Assembly: GCF_030441895.1 (NCBI RefSeq)
Contig: NZ_JARJAS010000001.1
Length of the DNA stretch: 64,000 bases
Direction: 5' to 3' (one strand)
DNA from: Enterococcus_D entomosocium
Lineage (GTDB): Bacteria; Bacillota; Bacilli; Lactobacillales; Enterococcaceae
Positions 52,558 through 61,614 of the stretch are shown one piece after another (position 1 is the first letter of the stretch; the number at the start of each line of letters is the position of its first letter). The notes beneath the pieces were generated by a model. The model was not told the DNA's origin. It saw only the letters and a list, made by a program, of their open reading frames with translations, and ran no database searches. A program made the translations under genes and the position numbers.

Positions 52558-53460
52558 GTGACGCTACCTGTATTTTTAGAACTTGTCGAATTTAAAGCAA
52601 AAACCGCCAGTATTTTGCCATTTTTTATTGGTGTCTGCTACAGCTGGTACAATTATCAAACGATTCATCTTGGCTATGTCTTATTGTATTTCATTGCCAT
52701 GCTGATCTTCAATATGGCGGTGGATATTTTAGATAACTACAACGATTACCATCATGCCACAGAAGGGCATGATTACAAAGAAAAAACCAATATCATTGGG
52801 CGGGAACAGTTGTCTGTCAAATTGGTTTTTTGGTTGATGGTCTCCATGATCATCCTTTCCGCTGCCATGGGGATCGCCTTGGCAATGGTGGTTGGCTGGC
52901 CGCTCTTTTGGATGGGGCTATATTGTTACCTAGTCGGGATCTTTTATTCCTCTGGTCCACGGCCGCTTTCTAGTTTGCCTTTAGGCGAGTTCTTTTCCGG
53001 CTTTACGATGGGCTTTATGATCTCATTGATCTGTGTCTATCTCAATGCCTATCAAACCTTTGAATGGAACGTTGCCACGATTGGTAGTATTTTCTTGATC
53101 TCATTACCCAACACATTATGGATCGCCAACTTGATGCTGGCAAACAACATTTGTGATCTGGAAGAGGATGAAAAAAATGAGCGCTATACGCTGGTGCATT
53201 ACCTTGGTAAAGCCCGTGCGTTGAAATTATTTATCGCGATGAACGTCTTGGCGTTTGTTGCGATCATTGCCTCAGTTGCCCTCAACATTGCGCCTTGGTC
53301 ACTGGTTCTGACCTTTTTCGCGGCGCCCTTTGTCTGGCAACAGACAAAACGATTTATGCAAAAACAAATCAAAAGAGAGACCTTCATTTGTGCCGTTCGG
53401 ATCCTTGCGGTCGGAGCATGCGTACAAGTGCTGTGTTTTGCGATTGGTTTGATTTTATAA
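52558..53460 (+). CDS. menA: 1,4-dihydroxy-2-naphthoate polyprenyltransferase
   Basis: A 300-residue UbiA-family membrane enzyme that joins the polyprenyl chain to dihydroxynaphthoate, giving demethylmenaquinone, the quinone used by enterococci. The first Asp-rich motif is NMAVDILDNYNDYHHATEGH, the second NNICDLEEDEKNERYTLVHY; eight or nine helices surround them. The GTG start follows an ideal AAAGGAGGTG. The ndh gene lies 31 bases downstream, so quinone and its reductase are co-expressed. Confidence 0.93.
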   Translation: MTLPVFLELVEFKAKTASILPFFIGVCYSWYNYQTIHLGYVLLYFIAMLIFNMAVDILDNYNDYHHATEGHDYKEKTNIIGREQLSVKLVFWLMVSMIILSAAMGIALAMVVGWPLFWMGLYCYLVGIFYSSGPRPLSSLPLGEFFSGFTMGFMISLICVYLNAYQTFEWNVATIGSIFLISLPNTLWIANLMLANNICDLEEDEKNERYTLVHYLGKARALKLFIAMNVLAFVAIIASVALNIAPWSLVLTFFAAPFVWQQTKRFMQKQIKRETFICAVRILAVGACVQVLCFAIGLIL

Positions 53461-53491
53461 TTTTTACAGCAAAGAAAGGAAGTAAGGAAAC

Positions 53492-54700
53492 ATGAAGGAA
53501 GTTGTCATTTTAGGAGCAGGGTATGCTGGATTGCGAGCATTGCACGTACTGCAAGGAGCAAAAGAAGCGTTTCACATCACATTGATCGACAAAAACGATT
53601 ATCATTATGAGGCAACCGATCTTCATGAAGTTGCGGCTGGTACGCAACCAAGAGACCGCATTTGCTATCCCATCAATGATGTCGTTCGTCCCCAAAAGAC
53701 GAGCTTTGTTCAAAAGGAAGTTGCGTCGATCGATCGTAACCAGCAAGTGATCGTTTTTAAAGATCAATCCACGTGCACGTATGATTATTTGATCGTGGCG
53801 TTAGGCTTTGAATCAGAATCATTTGGGATCCCTGGTGTCGAGGAGCATGCGTTGGAAATGGTGGATGTCGACTCCGCAGAAAACATCTATCATCATTTGT
53901 TGAAACAAATGAAGGCATACAAAGAAACACAAAATCCTGACTACCTAAAAATCGTTGTCTGCGGTGCTGGTTTTACCGGAATCGAATTGCTAGGTTCATT
54001 GGTGGAAAACCGTAAAACCTTTGCGAAAGCAGCAGGCGTCAAGCCAGAAGACATCAAACTGTATTGTGTCGAAGCAGTGACTCGTTTATTACCGATGTTT
54101 GATGAAAAACTATCGGATTATGGGATCAAAAATCTCGTTAAATGGGGCGTGAACTTCCTGACTGGTAAACCCATCAAATCAATCAAACCGGGTGTCGTTG
54201 TCTATCAAGATGATGCCGATACAGGAGCAACAGCTGAATTATCAGCCAAAACCATCGTTTGGACCACAGGCGTCAGCGGCAGCCATGTGATGGCTGAATC
54301 AGACTTTTCTGCTCGTCGTGGTCGCGTGATGGTCAATCAAGACCTAACAGACCCTGATCATAGTAACGTCTATGTTGTCGGTGATGTTTCAGCAGTCATG
54401 GACCCAGCGACCAATCGCCCGTATCCAACAACGGCTCAAATCGCTTTGAAGATGGGGCAGCATGCGGGTAAAAATATCTTACGTCAAATGAACGGGGAAA
54501 AACCAACAGATTTCCACTTTGAATCATTAGGTTCAGTGGCGTCTATCGGCAATACCCATGCCTTTGGCTTAGTAGGGAAAATGGGCATCAAAGGCTATCC
54601 CGCTTCCGTGGTGAAAAAAGCCATTATGGACCGTTCCTTGTACCAAACCGGTGGGGTCAAAGAAGTATTGGCGAAAGGCCGCTTCGACTTTTATCATTGA
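53492..54700 (+). CDS. ndh: Type-2 NADH:quinone oxidoreductase
   Basis: A 402-residue membrane-associated flavoprotein with two Rossmann folds: FAD-binding GAGYAGLRAL at the N-terminus and NADH-binding VVCGAGFTGIELLGSL at about residue 155. VYVVGDVSAVMDP is the third FAD contact, and a C-terminal amphipathic part anchors it to the membrane. It passes electrons from NADH to demethylmenaquinone without proton pumping, feeding cytochrome bd. Confidence 0.94.
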   Translation: MKEVVILGAGYAGLRALHVLQGAKEAFHITLIDKNDYHYEATDLHEVAAGTQPRDRICYPINDVVRPQKTSFVQKEVASIDRNQQVIVFKDQSTCTYDYLIVALGFESESFGIPGVEEHALEMVDVDSAENIYHHLLKQMKAYKETQNPDYLKIVVCGAGFTGIELLGSLVENRKTFAKAAGVKPEDIKLYCVEAVTRLLPMFDEKLSDYGIKNLVKWGVNFLTGKPIKSIKPGVVVYQDDADTGATAELSAKTIVWTTGVSGSHVMAESDFSARRGRVMVNQDLTDPDHSNVYVVGDVSAVMDPATNRPYPTTAQIALKMGQHAGKNILRQMNGEKPTDFHFESLGSVASIGNTHAFGLVGKMGIKGYPASVVKKAIMDRSLYQTGGVKEVLAKGRFDFYH

Positions 54701-54714
54701 GCAATAGAGACAGC

Positions 54715-54751
54715 AGACTGCGAGGGTGACCTCGCAGTTTTTTTTTCAAAA
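54715..54751 (+). terminator. Terminator after ndh
   Basis: ACTGCGAGG pairs with CCTCGCAGT around GTGA, followed by nine T. Confidence 0.93.
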
Positions 54752-54837
54752 AAAGCAGTGGCGGCATCCCGCAGACTACTTTTTTCTCCCAGAAACTGCT
54801 ATGATAGCCAAAAGAAGAGGACAAAGGAGCAAGGACA

Positions 54838-55779
54838 ATGGCAGAAGGTCAACGAGTGTTACAGGGAATGGGAACGGTGATCACGATTTGGGTGCAGCAT
54901 GAAACCCCAGAAGTGATCTTAGAGGAAGCAGCGAAAAGAGCCGTGGCCTTTGAACAGCGTTTTAGTGCCAATGACCCGACGTCTGAGTTGATGCAGATCA
55001 ATCAGCAGGCAGGACAAGGAGCGATCGCCGCCACACCGGAATTGGTTGAATTGATCGCACTAGGGAAAACCCATAGCTTGCCAAAAGATAGCTACTTAAA
55101 TATTGCCATCGGTCCTTTAGTGCAGGAATGGCGAATCGGGTTTCAAGATGCCCATCTACCAACGCCTGAGAAAATCGCTGAACTGCTGCCAAAGACTGAT
55201 CCCGCCAAGATCGTTTTGGATGAAACGCTGCAGACCGTTGGGTTAGCTGCCGGCATGAAGCTTGATCTAGGGGCCGTTGCGAAAGGGTATTTTGCTGATT
55301 TGTTGATGGCGTATTTCAAGCAGGTCGGTGTCACAGCCGCTTTGATCGATCTTGGGGGCAATGTGGTGACTTACGGCGATGCCCCGAGCCATGCTGATGG
55401 CTATTGGCGGATCGGGATCCAAAATCCTTTCTTGCCAAGAGGGAATTTTGTCGCCGCGTTGAAGGTACACAATCAGTCAGTCGTTACATCAGGGATCTAT
55501 GAACGAACCTATCAGGTAGCGGGCAAGACCTATCATCATATCTTTGATCGAGAAACGGGCTATCCATTAGAGTCAGCCATTGCCAGTGTCACGATTCTAT
55601 CCGACAAATCGGTTGATGGAGAGATTTGGACGACCCGCTTATTCGGCAAAGAGCCACCAGCCATCTTGCAGGAGCTGGCGCCGTTAGAAGGGATCACTGG
55701 ATTAGTCATTACCAAACAAGGTGAATTGATCTATCCGCAAGAATTAGCACGTTTGCTCGAAACGCCAACAGCAGAATGA
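54838..55779 (+). CDS. apbE: FAD:protein FMN transferase (ApbE), cytosolic form
   Basis: A 313-residue ApbE that attaches FMN through a phosphoester bond to Ser or Thr of target proteins. MGTVITIWV at the start, DLGAVAKGYFADLLMAY and DLGGNVVTYG are the conserved FAD/Mg-binding blocks. No signal peptide or lipobox is present, unlike exported ApbE lipoproteins, so it should flavinylate cytoplasmic targets. The 808-residue reductase 1.9 kb downstream carries a matching SGAS acceptor motif. It has its own terminator. Confidence 0.93.
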   Translation: MAEGQRVLQGMGTVITIWVQHETPEVILEEAAKRAVAFEQRFSANDPTSELMQINQQAGQGAIAATPELVELIALGKTHSLPKDSYLNIAIGPLVQEWRIGFQDAHLPTPEKIAELLPKTDPAKIVLDETLQTVGLAAGMKLDLGAVAKGYFADLLMAYFKQVGVTAALIDLGGNVVTYGDAPSHADGYWRIGIQNPFLPRGNFVAALKVHNQSVVTSGIYERTYQVAGKTYHHIFDRETGYPLESAIASVTILSDKSVDGEIWTTRLFGKEPPAILQELAPLEGITGLVITKQGELIYPQELARLLETPTAE

Positions 55780-55781
55780 AA

Positions 55782-55834
55782 GCAAGCAGCGACTACCTAG
55801 GAATATAGGTGATCGCTGCTTGTTTTTTTTGTAA
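55782..55834 (+). terminator. Terminator after apbE
   Basis: AAGCAGCGA pairs with TCGCTGCTT with a second inner stem (CTACCTA/TATAGGT), followed by eight T. Confidence 0.9.
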
Positions 55835-55844
55835 AAAAAGAAAG

Positions 55845-56759
55845 TTAGACGTGGTGCAAAAAGGTCTCGATCAAGGCGGCTTCGCTGTTTGACAATGCCC
55901 GTTCGGCTTGGTGGGCAATAAAATAGGTGAGGGACAAGAGTTCCTCTGGTATTGGATAAAGATTAAAAGGGGTCGCAGTAGCAGCTTGCAGCACGCTTTC
56001 TGGTACGATCGCAATCCCAAGGTTGTTTTCTGCCAATGCTGCAGCGGTATAAATATTGCTGCTTTCTATGAGAACGCTCGCCTCTACTTTGTATTTTTGC
56101 AGCAATTGATCGATTTGGCGCCGAATCGCCGAGCCGCTGGTGGTCAAAATCAACGGACTTTGCAGCAAGTCTTTGACGGCCAATGAATCAGGCGCTAAAT
56201 ACCGCTTCCCTGGTTGATACAGGGAAGAACAAGGCGGAATGATCGCTAGATACCGTTCTTGATTGGTACTGTGGACCGTTAGATTCGGTGCGATCGTCTC
56301 AGGGTTTTGTCCGATAAAAAAGTCCAGCTGCCCATTCAGCAGGCGTTTTTCATTGTGCTTCGGCAGGTCTTCCCGCAAGAAAAAGTGCACGTTGGGATAG
56401 TGTTCATAATACGCAGGCAAAAAGAGCGGCAGCAGGTAAGAACCAAGGCTTGGCAAGATGCCTAAGCGCAAAGAACGCTTCTCGGTCGCGGTATACCAAG
56501 ACAGCCGGCTTTTCAATTTGGCAGATTCTGTTTCCAAGGTTTCTAGATATTGATAATAGATTTTACCAGCTTCCGTCAGTTGAAAATGTCCCGGCTGCCG
56601 ATTGATGATGGGGGTCCCTAGCTCTTGCTCGGCTCGTTTCACGGTTTGCGTCAAGTAAGGCTGTGAAATGTAGAGATCTTTGGCGGCTTTGGTGTAGTTG
56701 CTATGCTTTAACAAGGTATCGAGGTATTGCAGCATCAGATGGGAATCTTTAAGTGCCAT
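55845..56759 (-). CDS. LysR-family transcriptional regulator
   Basis: A 304-residue LysR protein: HTH at about 5-65 (NYTKAAKDLYISQPYLTQTVKRAEQELGTPI) and an effector domain (about 92-300). It is divergent from the FMN reductase/flavoreductase genes, and a perfect 16-bp palindrome of LysR T-n11-A type lies 30 bases upstream of its start. It most probably activates those genes in response to their substrate and represses itself. Confidence 0.9.
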   Translation of the reverse strand: MALKDSHLMLQYLDTLLKHSNYTKAAKDLYISQPYLTQTVKRAEQELGTPIINRQPGHFQLTEAGKIYYQYLETLETESAKLKSRLSWYTATEKRSLRLGILPSLGSYLLPLFLPAYYEHYPNVHFFLREDLPKHNEKRLLNGQLDFFIGQNPETIAPNLTVHSTNQERYLAIIPPCSSLYQPGKRYLAPDSLAVKDLLQSPLILTTSGSAIRRQIDQLLQKYKVEASVLIESSNIYTAAALAENNLGIAIVPESVLQAATATPFNLYPIPEELLSLTYFIAHQAERALSNSEAALIETFLHHV

Positions 56760-56789
56760 CGCGTTGTCCTCCTAGTCATTTTTCTCATT

Positions 56790-56805
56790 ATAACAAATTT
56801 GTTAT
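56790..56805. promoter_or_regulatory. LysR-type operator
   Basis: ATAACAAATTTGTTAT is a perfect 16-bp palindrome containing T-n11-A, 23 bases upstream of the rightward -35 element. Confidence 0.7.
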
Positions 56806-56827
56806 CGATGGATAATTAAATAAATAT

Positions 56828-56856
56828 TTCACAAATAAAGAATTCAGCCGTACACT
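56828..56856 (+). promoter_or_regulatory. Promoter of the flavoreductase genes
   Basis: TTCACA (56828-56833), 17 bases, TACACT (56851-56856). It leaves a leader of about 160 bases before the first start codon; no ORF or clear hairpin of note is seen in that leader. Confidence 0.55.
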
Positions 56857-57022
56857 TAATGGGTACTTGGGGAAGATTTTTTTGTTTAGGAAGAAGCCTT
56901 TCATCTCAGTAGGTCGTAAAAAACAACTTGAGAAACGATTGAAAAAAGAAATCAAAGCCAATGGTCAAAAACTTTTTATTTTTTGTTAAATGTTAAATTA
57001 TTCACAATTAGGAGAGATGATA

Positions 57023-57628
57023 ATGAAATTGATTGGAATCGTAGGAACCAACTCGACGCGTTCGACCAACCGTCGCTTACTGCAATTTATTCAAAGCCAT
57101 TTTAGTGACCAAGCGGAGATCGAACTTTGCGAAATCAGTGATCTGCCGGCATTTAATGAACCAGAAGATCGGACGGCACCAGCGGCAGTCCAAGCCTTGT
57201 CAGAGAAGATCGAAGCAGCAGATGGGGTAATCATCAGTACACCAGAATACGACCACTCGATCCCAGCGGTGTTAAAAAGCATGATCGAATGGCTTTCTTA
57301 TACGACGCGGCCTTTGATCGATAAACCAGTGATGATCACGGGTGCTTCTCTTGGTGCATTAGGTTCATCGAGAGCCCAAGCCCACTTGCGTCAGATCTTA
57401 GATGCGCCTGAAGTAAAAGCCCGAATCATGCCGAGTGCGGAATTTTTGTTAGGGCATTCCATGCAAGCCTTCGATGAACAAGGAAACTTGATCGATAACG
57501 AAAAAGTTGCCGAACTAGAAGACTGTTTCAATGAATTTGTCTTGTTCGTCGAAATCACGAACCGTCTGGTCAGTGAATATTCAACGGCTAAAGAACGAGC
57601 AAAGAAATTTTCGTGGGAACAAGCATAA
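57023..57628 (+). CDS. NAD(P)H-dependent FMN reductase domain protein
   Basis: A 201-residue flavodoxin-like protein started at ATG 57023 behind AGGAGAG. GIVGTNSTRSTNRRLL is the FMN phosphate loop and ISTPEYDHSIPAVLKSMIEWL the flavin-ring segment of NADPH-dependent FMN reductases. It closely resembles residues 1-180 of the next gene product, including GSSRAQ-HLRQILDAP and QAFDEQGNL, so the two arose by tandem duplication. It may supply reduced flavin or electrons to the larger enzyme. Confidence 0.9.
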   Translation: MKLIGIVGTNSTRSTNRRLLQFIQSHFSDQAEIELCEISDLPAFNEPEDRTAPAAVQALSEKIEAADGVIISTPEYDHSIPAVLKSMIEWLSYTTRPLIDKPVMITGASLGALGSSRAQAHLRQILDAPEVKARIMPSAEFLLGHSMQAFDEQGNLIDNEKVAELEDCFNEFVLFVEITNRLVSEYSTAKERAKKFSWEQA

Positions 57629-57646
57629 GAAAGAGAGGAACTAGTC

Positions 57647-60073
57647 ATGAAATTTGTCGGCCTAATCGGAACGAACGCCAAAAAATCGACCAATCGCCAA
57701 TTAGTAGCGTTTATGCAGCGAGAATTTGCTGCCCTAGCAGAAATTGAACTGCTGGAAATCAAAGATGTTCCAATGTTCAATGAAACACAAGATCAAACCA
57801 ATAGCGAAGTGATCCAACAGTTAAATAGCAAGATTTTAGCAGCCGATGGAGTGATTATCGCAACACCAGAGCATAACCATTCGATTCCTTCCGCATTGAA
57901 AAGCGTCTTGGAATGGCTCTCCTTCAATCTCCATCCCTTTGATGGCAAACCAGTGATGATCGTCGGCGCATCCTACGATGTGCAAGGCTCCTCCCGAGCA
58001 CAGCTTCATTTGCGCCAAATCCTTGACGCTCCAGGTGTCAATGCGACAGTCATGCCAGGAAATGAGTTCTTGCTGGGGCGTGCGCATCAAGCCTTTGATG
58101 AACAAGGCAATTTAAAAGATCAACGAACGATCGACTTTTTGGAAAGCTGTTTCCGCAAGTTCGTTCGGTTTACGGAAGTCGCTAATTTGTTGAACGTACC
58201 AGAAGAAGTCGTTTATGAGCCTGGTGAATACACCGTCACAGCACCAGGACATAACGGGGATCTACCAATGGTCGTCAAATTGAGCGAAGAACGGATCGAA
58301 GCCATCGATATCGATACGTCTGGTGAATCAGAAGGGATCGCTGATGTCGTTTTCGTACGGATCCCTCAAGAGATCATTGAAGGGCAAACCTTAAATGTCG
58401 ATGCGATCTCTGGTGCTTCGGTTACTAGTAACGGTGTCGTCGATGGGGTAGCAAAAGCCGTGAAAATGGCTGGTGCGAACCCAGATGTCTTGCGCAAACG
58501 TCCAAAAGCCGCCAGTGCTTTGCAAACAGAAGATGAAACGTATACTACCGACGTCGTTGTCGTAGGTGGCGGCGGCGCAGGTCTGAGTGCAGCTGCCAGT
58601 GTGCTGCAAGCCAATAAAGACGTGATCTTAGTAGAAAAATTCCCAGCGATCGGCGGCAATACCGTACGTACTGGCGGACCGATGAATGCTGCGGATCCAA
58701 AATGGCAAAACGGCTTCTCCGCATTGCCTGGCGAACGCAGTGCTTTAGAAGAAGTGCTGACGATCGATGAACAAGACATCGATGCAGAATACTTGCCAGA
58801 CTTCAAAGCTTTGAAGGCACAAATCACTGCGTATCTTTCAGAAACGACGCCAGAAAAAGAATACTTGTTTGATTCTGCTTTGTGGCATCGAATCCAAACT
58901 TATCTAGGCGGAAAACGCAAAGATTTGAATGGGCAACCGATCTATGGGAAGTACGAGCTAGTGAAAATCTTGACGGATCAAGCATTGGCCTCAGTGAAAT
59001 GGTTAGAAGAAATCGGCGTAGAATTTGATATGAACAATGTCGATATGCCAGTAGGAGCGAAATGGCGCCGTGGGCATAAACCAGTCAAAAACGAAGGGTA
59101 TGCCTTTGTATCGGCTTTGCATCAATTCGTGAAAGAACATGGCGGAACGATCTTAACCGATACGCCTGTCAAAGAATTATTGATCGAAGATGGTAAGGTT
59201 ACTGGAATTATCGGGGAAGGCCGTAACGGTCAAAAAATCACAATCCATGCCAAAGCAGTGATTTTGGCTTCCGGCGGGTTCGGAGCGAACACCAAAATGT
59301 TGAAACAATACAATACCTATTGGACAGAGATCGAAGACGATATCAAAACGTCAAATTCACCAGCGATCACTGGTGACGGGATCAAACTAGGGGAAAGTGC
59401 TGGCGCGGACCTTGTTGGCATGGGCTTTTCACAAATGATGCCCGTATCTGATCCGAACACAGGGGCTTTATTCAGTGGGCTGCAAGTGCCGCCAGCTAAC
59501 TTTGTGATGGTCAATCAAAAGGGTGAGCGCTTTGTTAATGAGTACGAAAGCCGCGATGTATTGACCCAAGCGGCGATCGATAATGGCGGATTGTTCTATT
59601 TGATCGCGGATGAAGAGATCAAGAAAACCGCTTATAACACGAGCCAAGAAAAAATCGATAAGCAAGTAGCTGCTGGTACGCTGTTCCGTAGTGAGACCTT
59701 GGCTGGCCTGGCAGAGCAGATCAATGTCGATCCAACCGTCTTAGAAGCGACCGTTGCGAAATACAACAGCTATGTGGATGCTGGGAAAGACCCAGAGTTT
59801 GGCAAAGATGTTTTCGACTTGAAAGTGGAAAAAGCGCCTTTCTATGCCACACCAAGAAAACCAGCGGTTCACCACACGATGGGAGGATTGAAGATCGATC
59901 CGCAAACCCATGTGTTGACGAAGGAAAATCAAATCATTGAAGGACTGTATGCAGCAGGAGAAGTTGCTGGGGGGATCCATGCCGGCAATCGCTTAGGCGG
60001 CAATTCGTTGACAGACATCTTCACTTTTGGCCGGATTGCTGGAAAGACAGCAGTCGCAGAACATCTCGAATAA
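57647..60073 (+). CDS. Three-domain soluble flavoreductase (FMN_red, FMN_bind, FAD_binding_2)
   Basis: An 808-residue cytosolic enzyme. Residues 1-180 are an NAD(P)H-dependent FMN reductase domain; 195-275 an FMN-binding domain with the ApbE acceptor motif DAISGASVTS, predicted covalent FMN at S258; 300-808 a fumarate-reductase-like flavoprotein with GGGGAGLSAAASVL, catalytic-arginine-like R636, HHTMGG at 742-747 and GNRLGGNSL (R782). The layout fits the NADH-dependent 2-enoate reductases of the flavocytochrome c superfamily. The fumarate-specific Q-x-H-P motif is Q-M-M-P (596-599), so the substrate may be another unsaturated acid such as acrylate, cinnamate or urocanate. Co-transcribed with the preceding FMN reductase. 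Confidence 0.88.
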   Translation: MKFVGLIGTNAKKSTNRQLVAFMQREFAALAEIELLEIKDVPMFNETQDQTNSEVIQQLNSKILAADGVIIATPEHNHSIPSALKSVLEWLSFNLHPFDGKPVMIVGASYDVQGSSRAQLHLRQILDAPGVNATVMPGNEFLLGRAHQAFDEQGNLKDQRTIDFLESCFRKFVRFTEVANLLNVPEEVVYEPGEYTVTAPGHNGDLPMVVKLSEERIEAIDIDTSGESEGIADVVFVRIPQEIIEGQTLNVDAISGASVTSNGVVDGVAKAVKMAGANPDVLRKRPKAASALQTEDETYTTDVVVVGGGGAGLSAAASVLQANKDVILVEKFPAIGGNTVRTGGPMNAADPKWQNGFSALPGERSALEEVLTIDEQDIDAEYLPDFKALKAQITAYLSETTPEKEYLFDSALWHRIQTYLGGKRKDLNGQPIYGKYELVKILTDQALASVKWLEEIGVEFDMNNVDMPVGAKWRRGHKPVKNEGYAFVSALHQFVKEHGGTILTDTPVKELLIEDGKVTGIIGEGRNGQKITIHAKAVILASGGFGANTKMLKQYNTYWTEIEDDIKTSNSPAITGDGIKLGESAGADLVGMGFSQMMPVSDPNTGALFSGLQVPPANFVMVNQKGERFVNEYESRDVLTQAAIDNGGLFYLIADEEIKKTAYNTSQEKIDKQVAAGTLFRSETLAGLAEQINVDPTVLEATVAKYNSYVDAGKDPEFGKDVFDLKVEKAPFYATPRKPAVHHTMGGLKIDPQTHVLTKENQIIEGLYAAGEVAGGIHAGNRLGGNSLTDIFTFGRIAGKTAVAEHLE

Positions 60074-60116
60074 AAAGCCTTGCGCGTTGTGACTCGTCAC
60101 GCGCGCTAGCTTTTGA
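60070..60116 (+). terminator. Weak terminator-like hairpin after the flavoreductase gene
   Basis: AAAAGC/GCTTTT and GCGCGT/ACGCGC form nested stems, but only four T follow, so read-through into the MFS gene is likely. Confidence 0.5.
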
Positions 60117-60163
60117 AAAAACATGTGAATAAAGTAACATGCTTAAAACAAAGGAGAGAAAAA

Positions 60164-61393
60164 ATGGAAACAAAAATCAATCGCTGGCTGATTCTGATCG
60201 CTTCGACCGCAGTGTTACTGTGTACGGGCGCTGTTTACGCCTTTAGTGTTTTTGCAGGACCTCTTAGTCAATTAAAAGGTTGGTCCATGGAAGAAATCAT
60301 GCTAGCCTTTACCATCAATGCCGCAGTTGGCCCGATTACCATGATTTTGGGTGGTTTGCTGACAGACCGAGGAGCCGCTAGATGGGTCATCGCTGGTGGA
60401 GGCGTGTTGTTCGGAGCGGGTTTCTTCCTGACGGGTTTGGTCAACTCACCCGCTATGCTGTACCTGACTTATGGAGTCTTTGCTGGTTTAGGGCAAGGCT
60501 TTGCCTATTCGGCTTGTTTAAGCAATACGATTCGGTTATACCCGGATAAACGGGGACTGGCTTCGGGCTTGATCACAGCAGGTATGGGTGGGGCAGCGAT
60601 TATTGCCGCACCGATTGCGAATCGTTTGATCGAATCACAAGATGTCTTAGCGGCGTTTCGGATTTTAGGAATTGCCTATATCGTGATCGTCTTGGTGGCT
60701 AGTCTATTTATTCGTAAAGCACCAGAAAATTACCGTCCAGCAGGTTGGCAACCAGCGGATCAAGGAAAAAATGGTCCTCAAATCAATCTAAATTGGTTGG
60801 ACATGCTGAAGACACCAACTTTTTACTTGATTATTGTTATGTTAGGGGTAGGGGCTTTCTCAGGTTTGATGATTGCTTCCAACGCCTCAGTGATCGGGCA
60901 AAGTATGTTTGGTTTGACGGCCGCTGCCGCTGCCTTTTATGTCAGCTTGTACTCATTGAGCAACTGTTTTGGTCGTGTCCTTTGGGGCACCGTTTCTGAT
61001 AAAATTGGTCGGACGAATACGTTGATGATTATCTATGGCGTGGTGGCATTGTCCTTATTCTTATTGACACTTGGTCAAACAACTGTGATCTTCACTGTCG
61101 GGATCATCGGTTTAGGACTGTGCTTCGGGGGCGTGATGGGGGTTTTCCCATCGATCGTTATGGAAAATTACGGACCGATCAATCAAGGGGTCAACTATGG
61201 AATCGTCTTTATTGGTTATTCTACGGCGGCATTCTTTGGCCCCAGAGTGGCAGCAGCAATCGCAGAAAGTAACCAAGGAGATTATACAAAAGCCTTCTAT
61301 ACAGCAATTTTCTTAGCCGTTTTTGGGCTTGTTCTCAACATAGGCTATGCGATGCTAAAAAAAGCCAAAAAGCCCGCACCTGTTATTAAATAA
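60164..61393 (+). CDS. OFA-type MFS carboxylate transporter
   Basis: A 409-residue major facilitator protein with 12 helices. The N-terminus RWLILIASTAVLLCTGAVYAFSVFAGPL and GQGFAYSACLSNTIRLYPDKRGLASGL match the oxalate/formate antiporter family. ATG 60164 follows AAGGAGAG; the frame extends 17 codons upstream without support. It lies 90 bases after the flavoreductase gene in the same direction, so it may carry the organic acid reduced by that enzyme or its product. The exact substrate is unknown. Confidence 0.87.
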   Translation: METKINRWLILIASTAVLLCTGAVYAFSVFAGPLSQLKGWSMEEIMLAFTINAAVGPITMILGGLLTDRGAARWVIAGGGVLFGAGFFLTGLVNSPAMLYLTYGVFAGLGQGFAYSACLSNTIRLYPDKRGLASGLITAGMGGAAIIAAPIANRLIESQDVLAAFRILGIAYIVIVLVASLFIRKAPENYRPAGWQPADQGKNGPQINLNWLDMLKTPTFYLIIVMLGVGAFSGLMIASNASVIGQSMFGLTAAAAAFYVSLYSLSNCFGRVLWGTVSDKIGRTNTLMIIYGVVALSLFLLTLGQTTVIFTVGIIGLGLCFGGVMGVFPSIVMENYGPINQGVNYGIVFIGYSTAAFFGPRVAAAIAESNQGDYTKAFYTAIFLAVFGLVLNIGYAMLKKAKKPAPVIK

Positions 61394-61399
61394 CAATTC

Positions 61400-61437
61400 A
61401 TCAAAAGTAGTCTTTTTGATAAAGGCTGCTTTTTTGG
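61400..61437 (+). terminator. Terminator after the MFS gene
   Basis: AAAGTAGTCTTT pairs with AAAGGCTGCTTT (G-T pairs included), followed by six T. The remaining stretch to 61614 is AT-rich promoter DNA (TACAAT near 61583 is the best -10). Confidence 0.75.
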
Positions 61438-61614
61438 TGCTAAAACAACTCTTTTTTCTTTTTTTAGAACAGAGTATTGGCTGATGAAGCAAAAGAGAAA
61501 ACTGTTTCATAGCAAGAATTTATCTCGTTGATTTCACTGTTTTTTCATCTTAACCCCCCATTTTTTAATAAATCGTGTTACAATAAAAAAAGGCTAATAC
61601 GACGGAGGGATTAA

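Noticed and set aside
56962..56997. Small ORF (MVKNFLFFVKC) in the leader of the flavoreductase genes
   Set aside because: No ribosome-binding site and composed of AT-rich leader sequence; probably chance.
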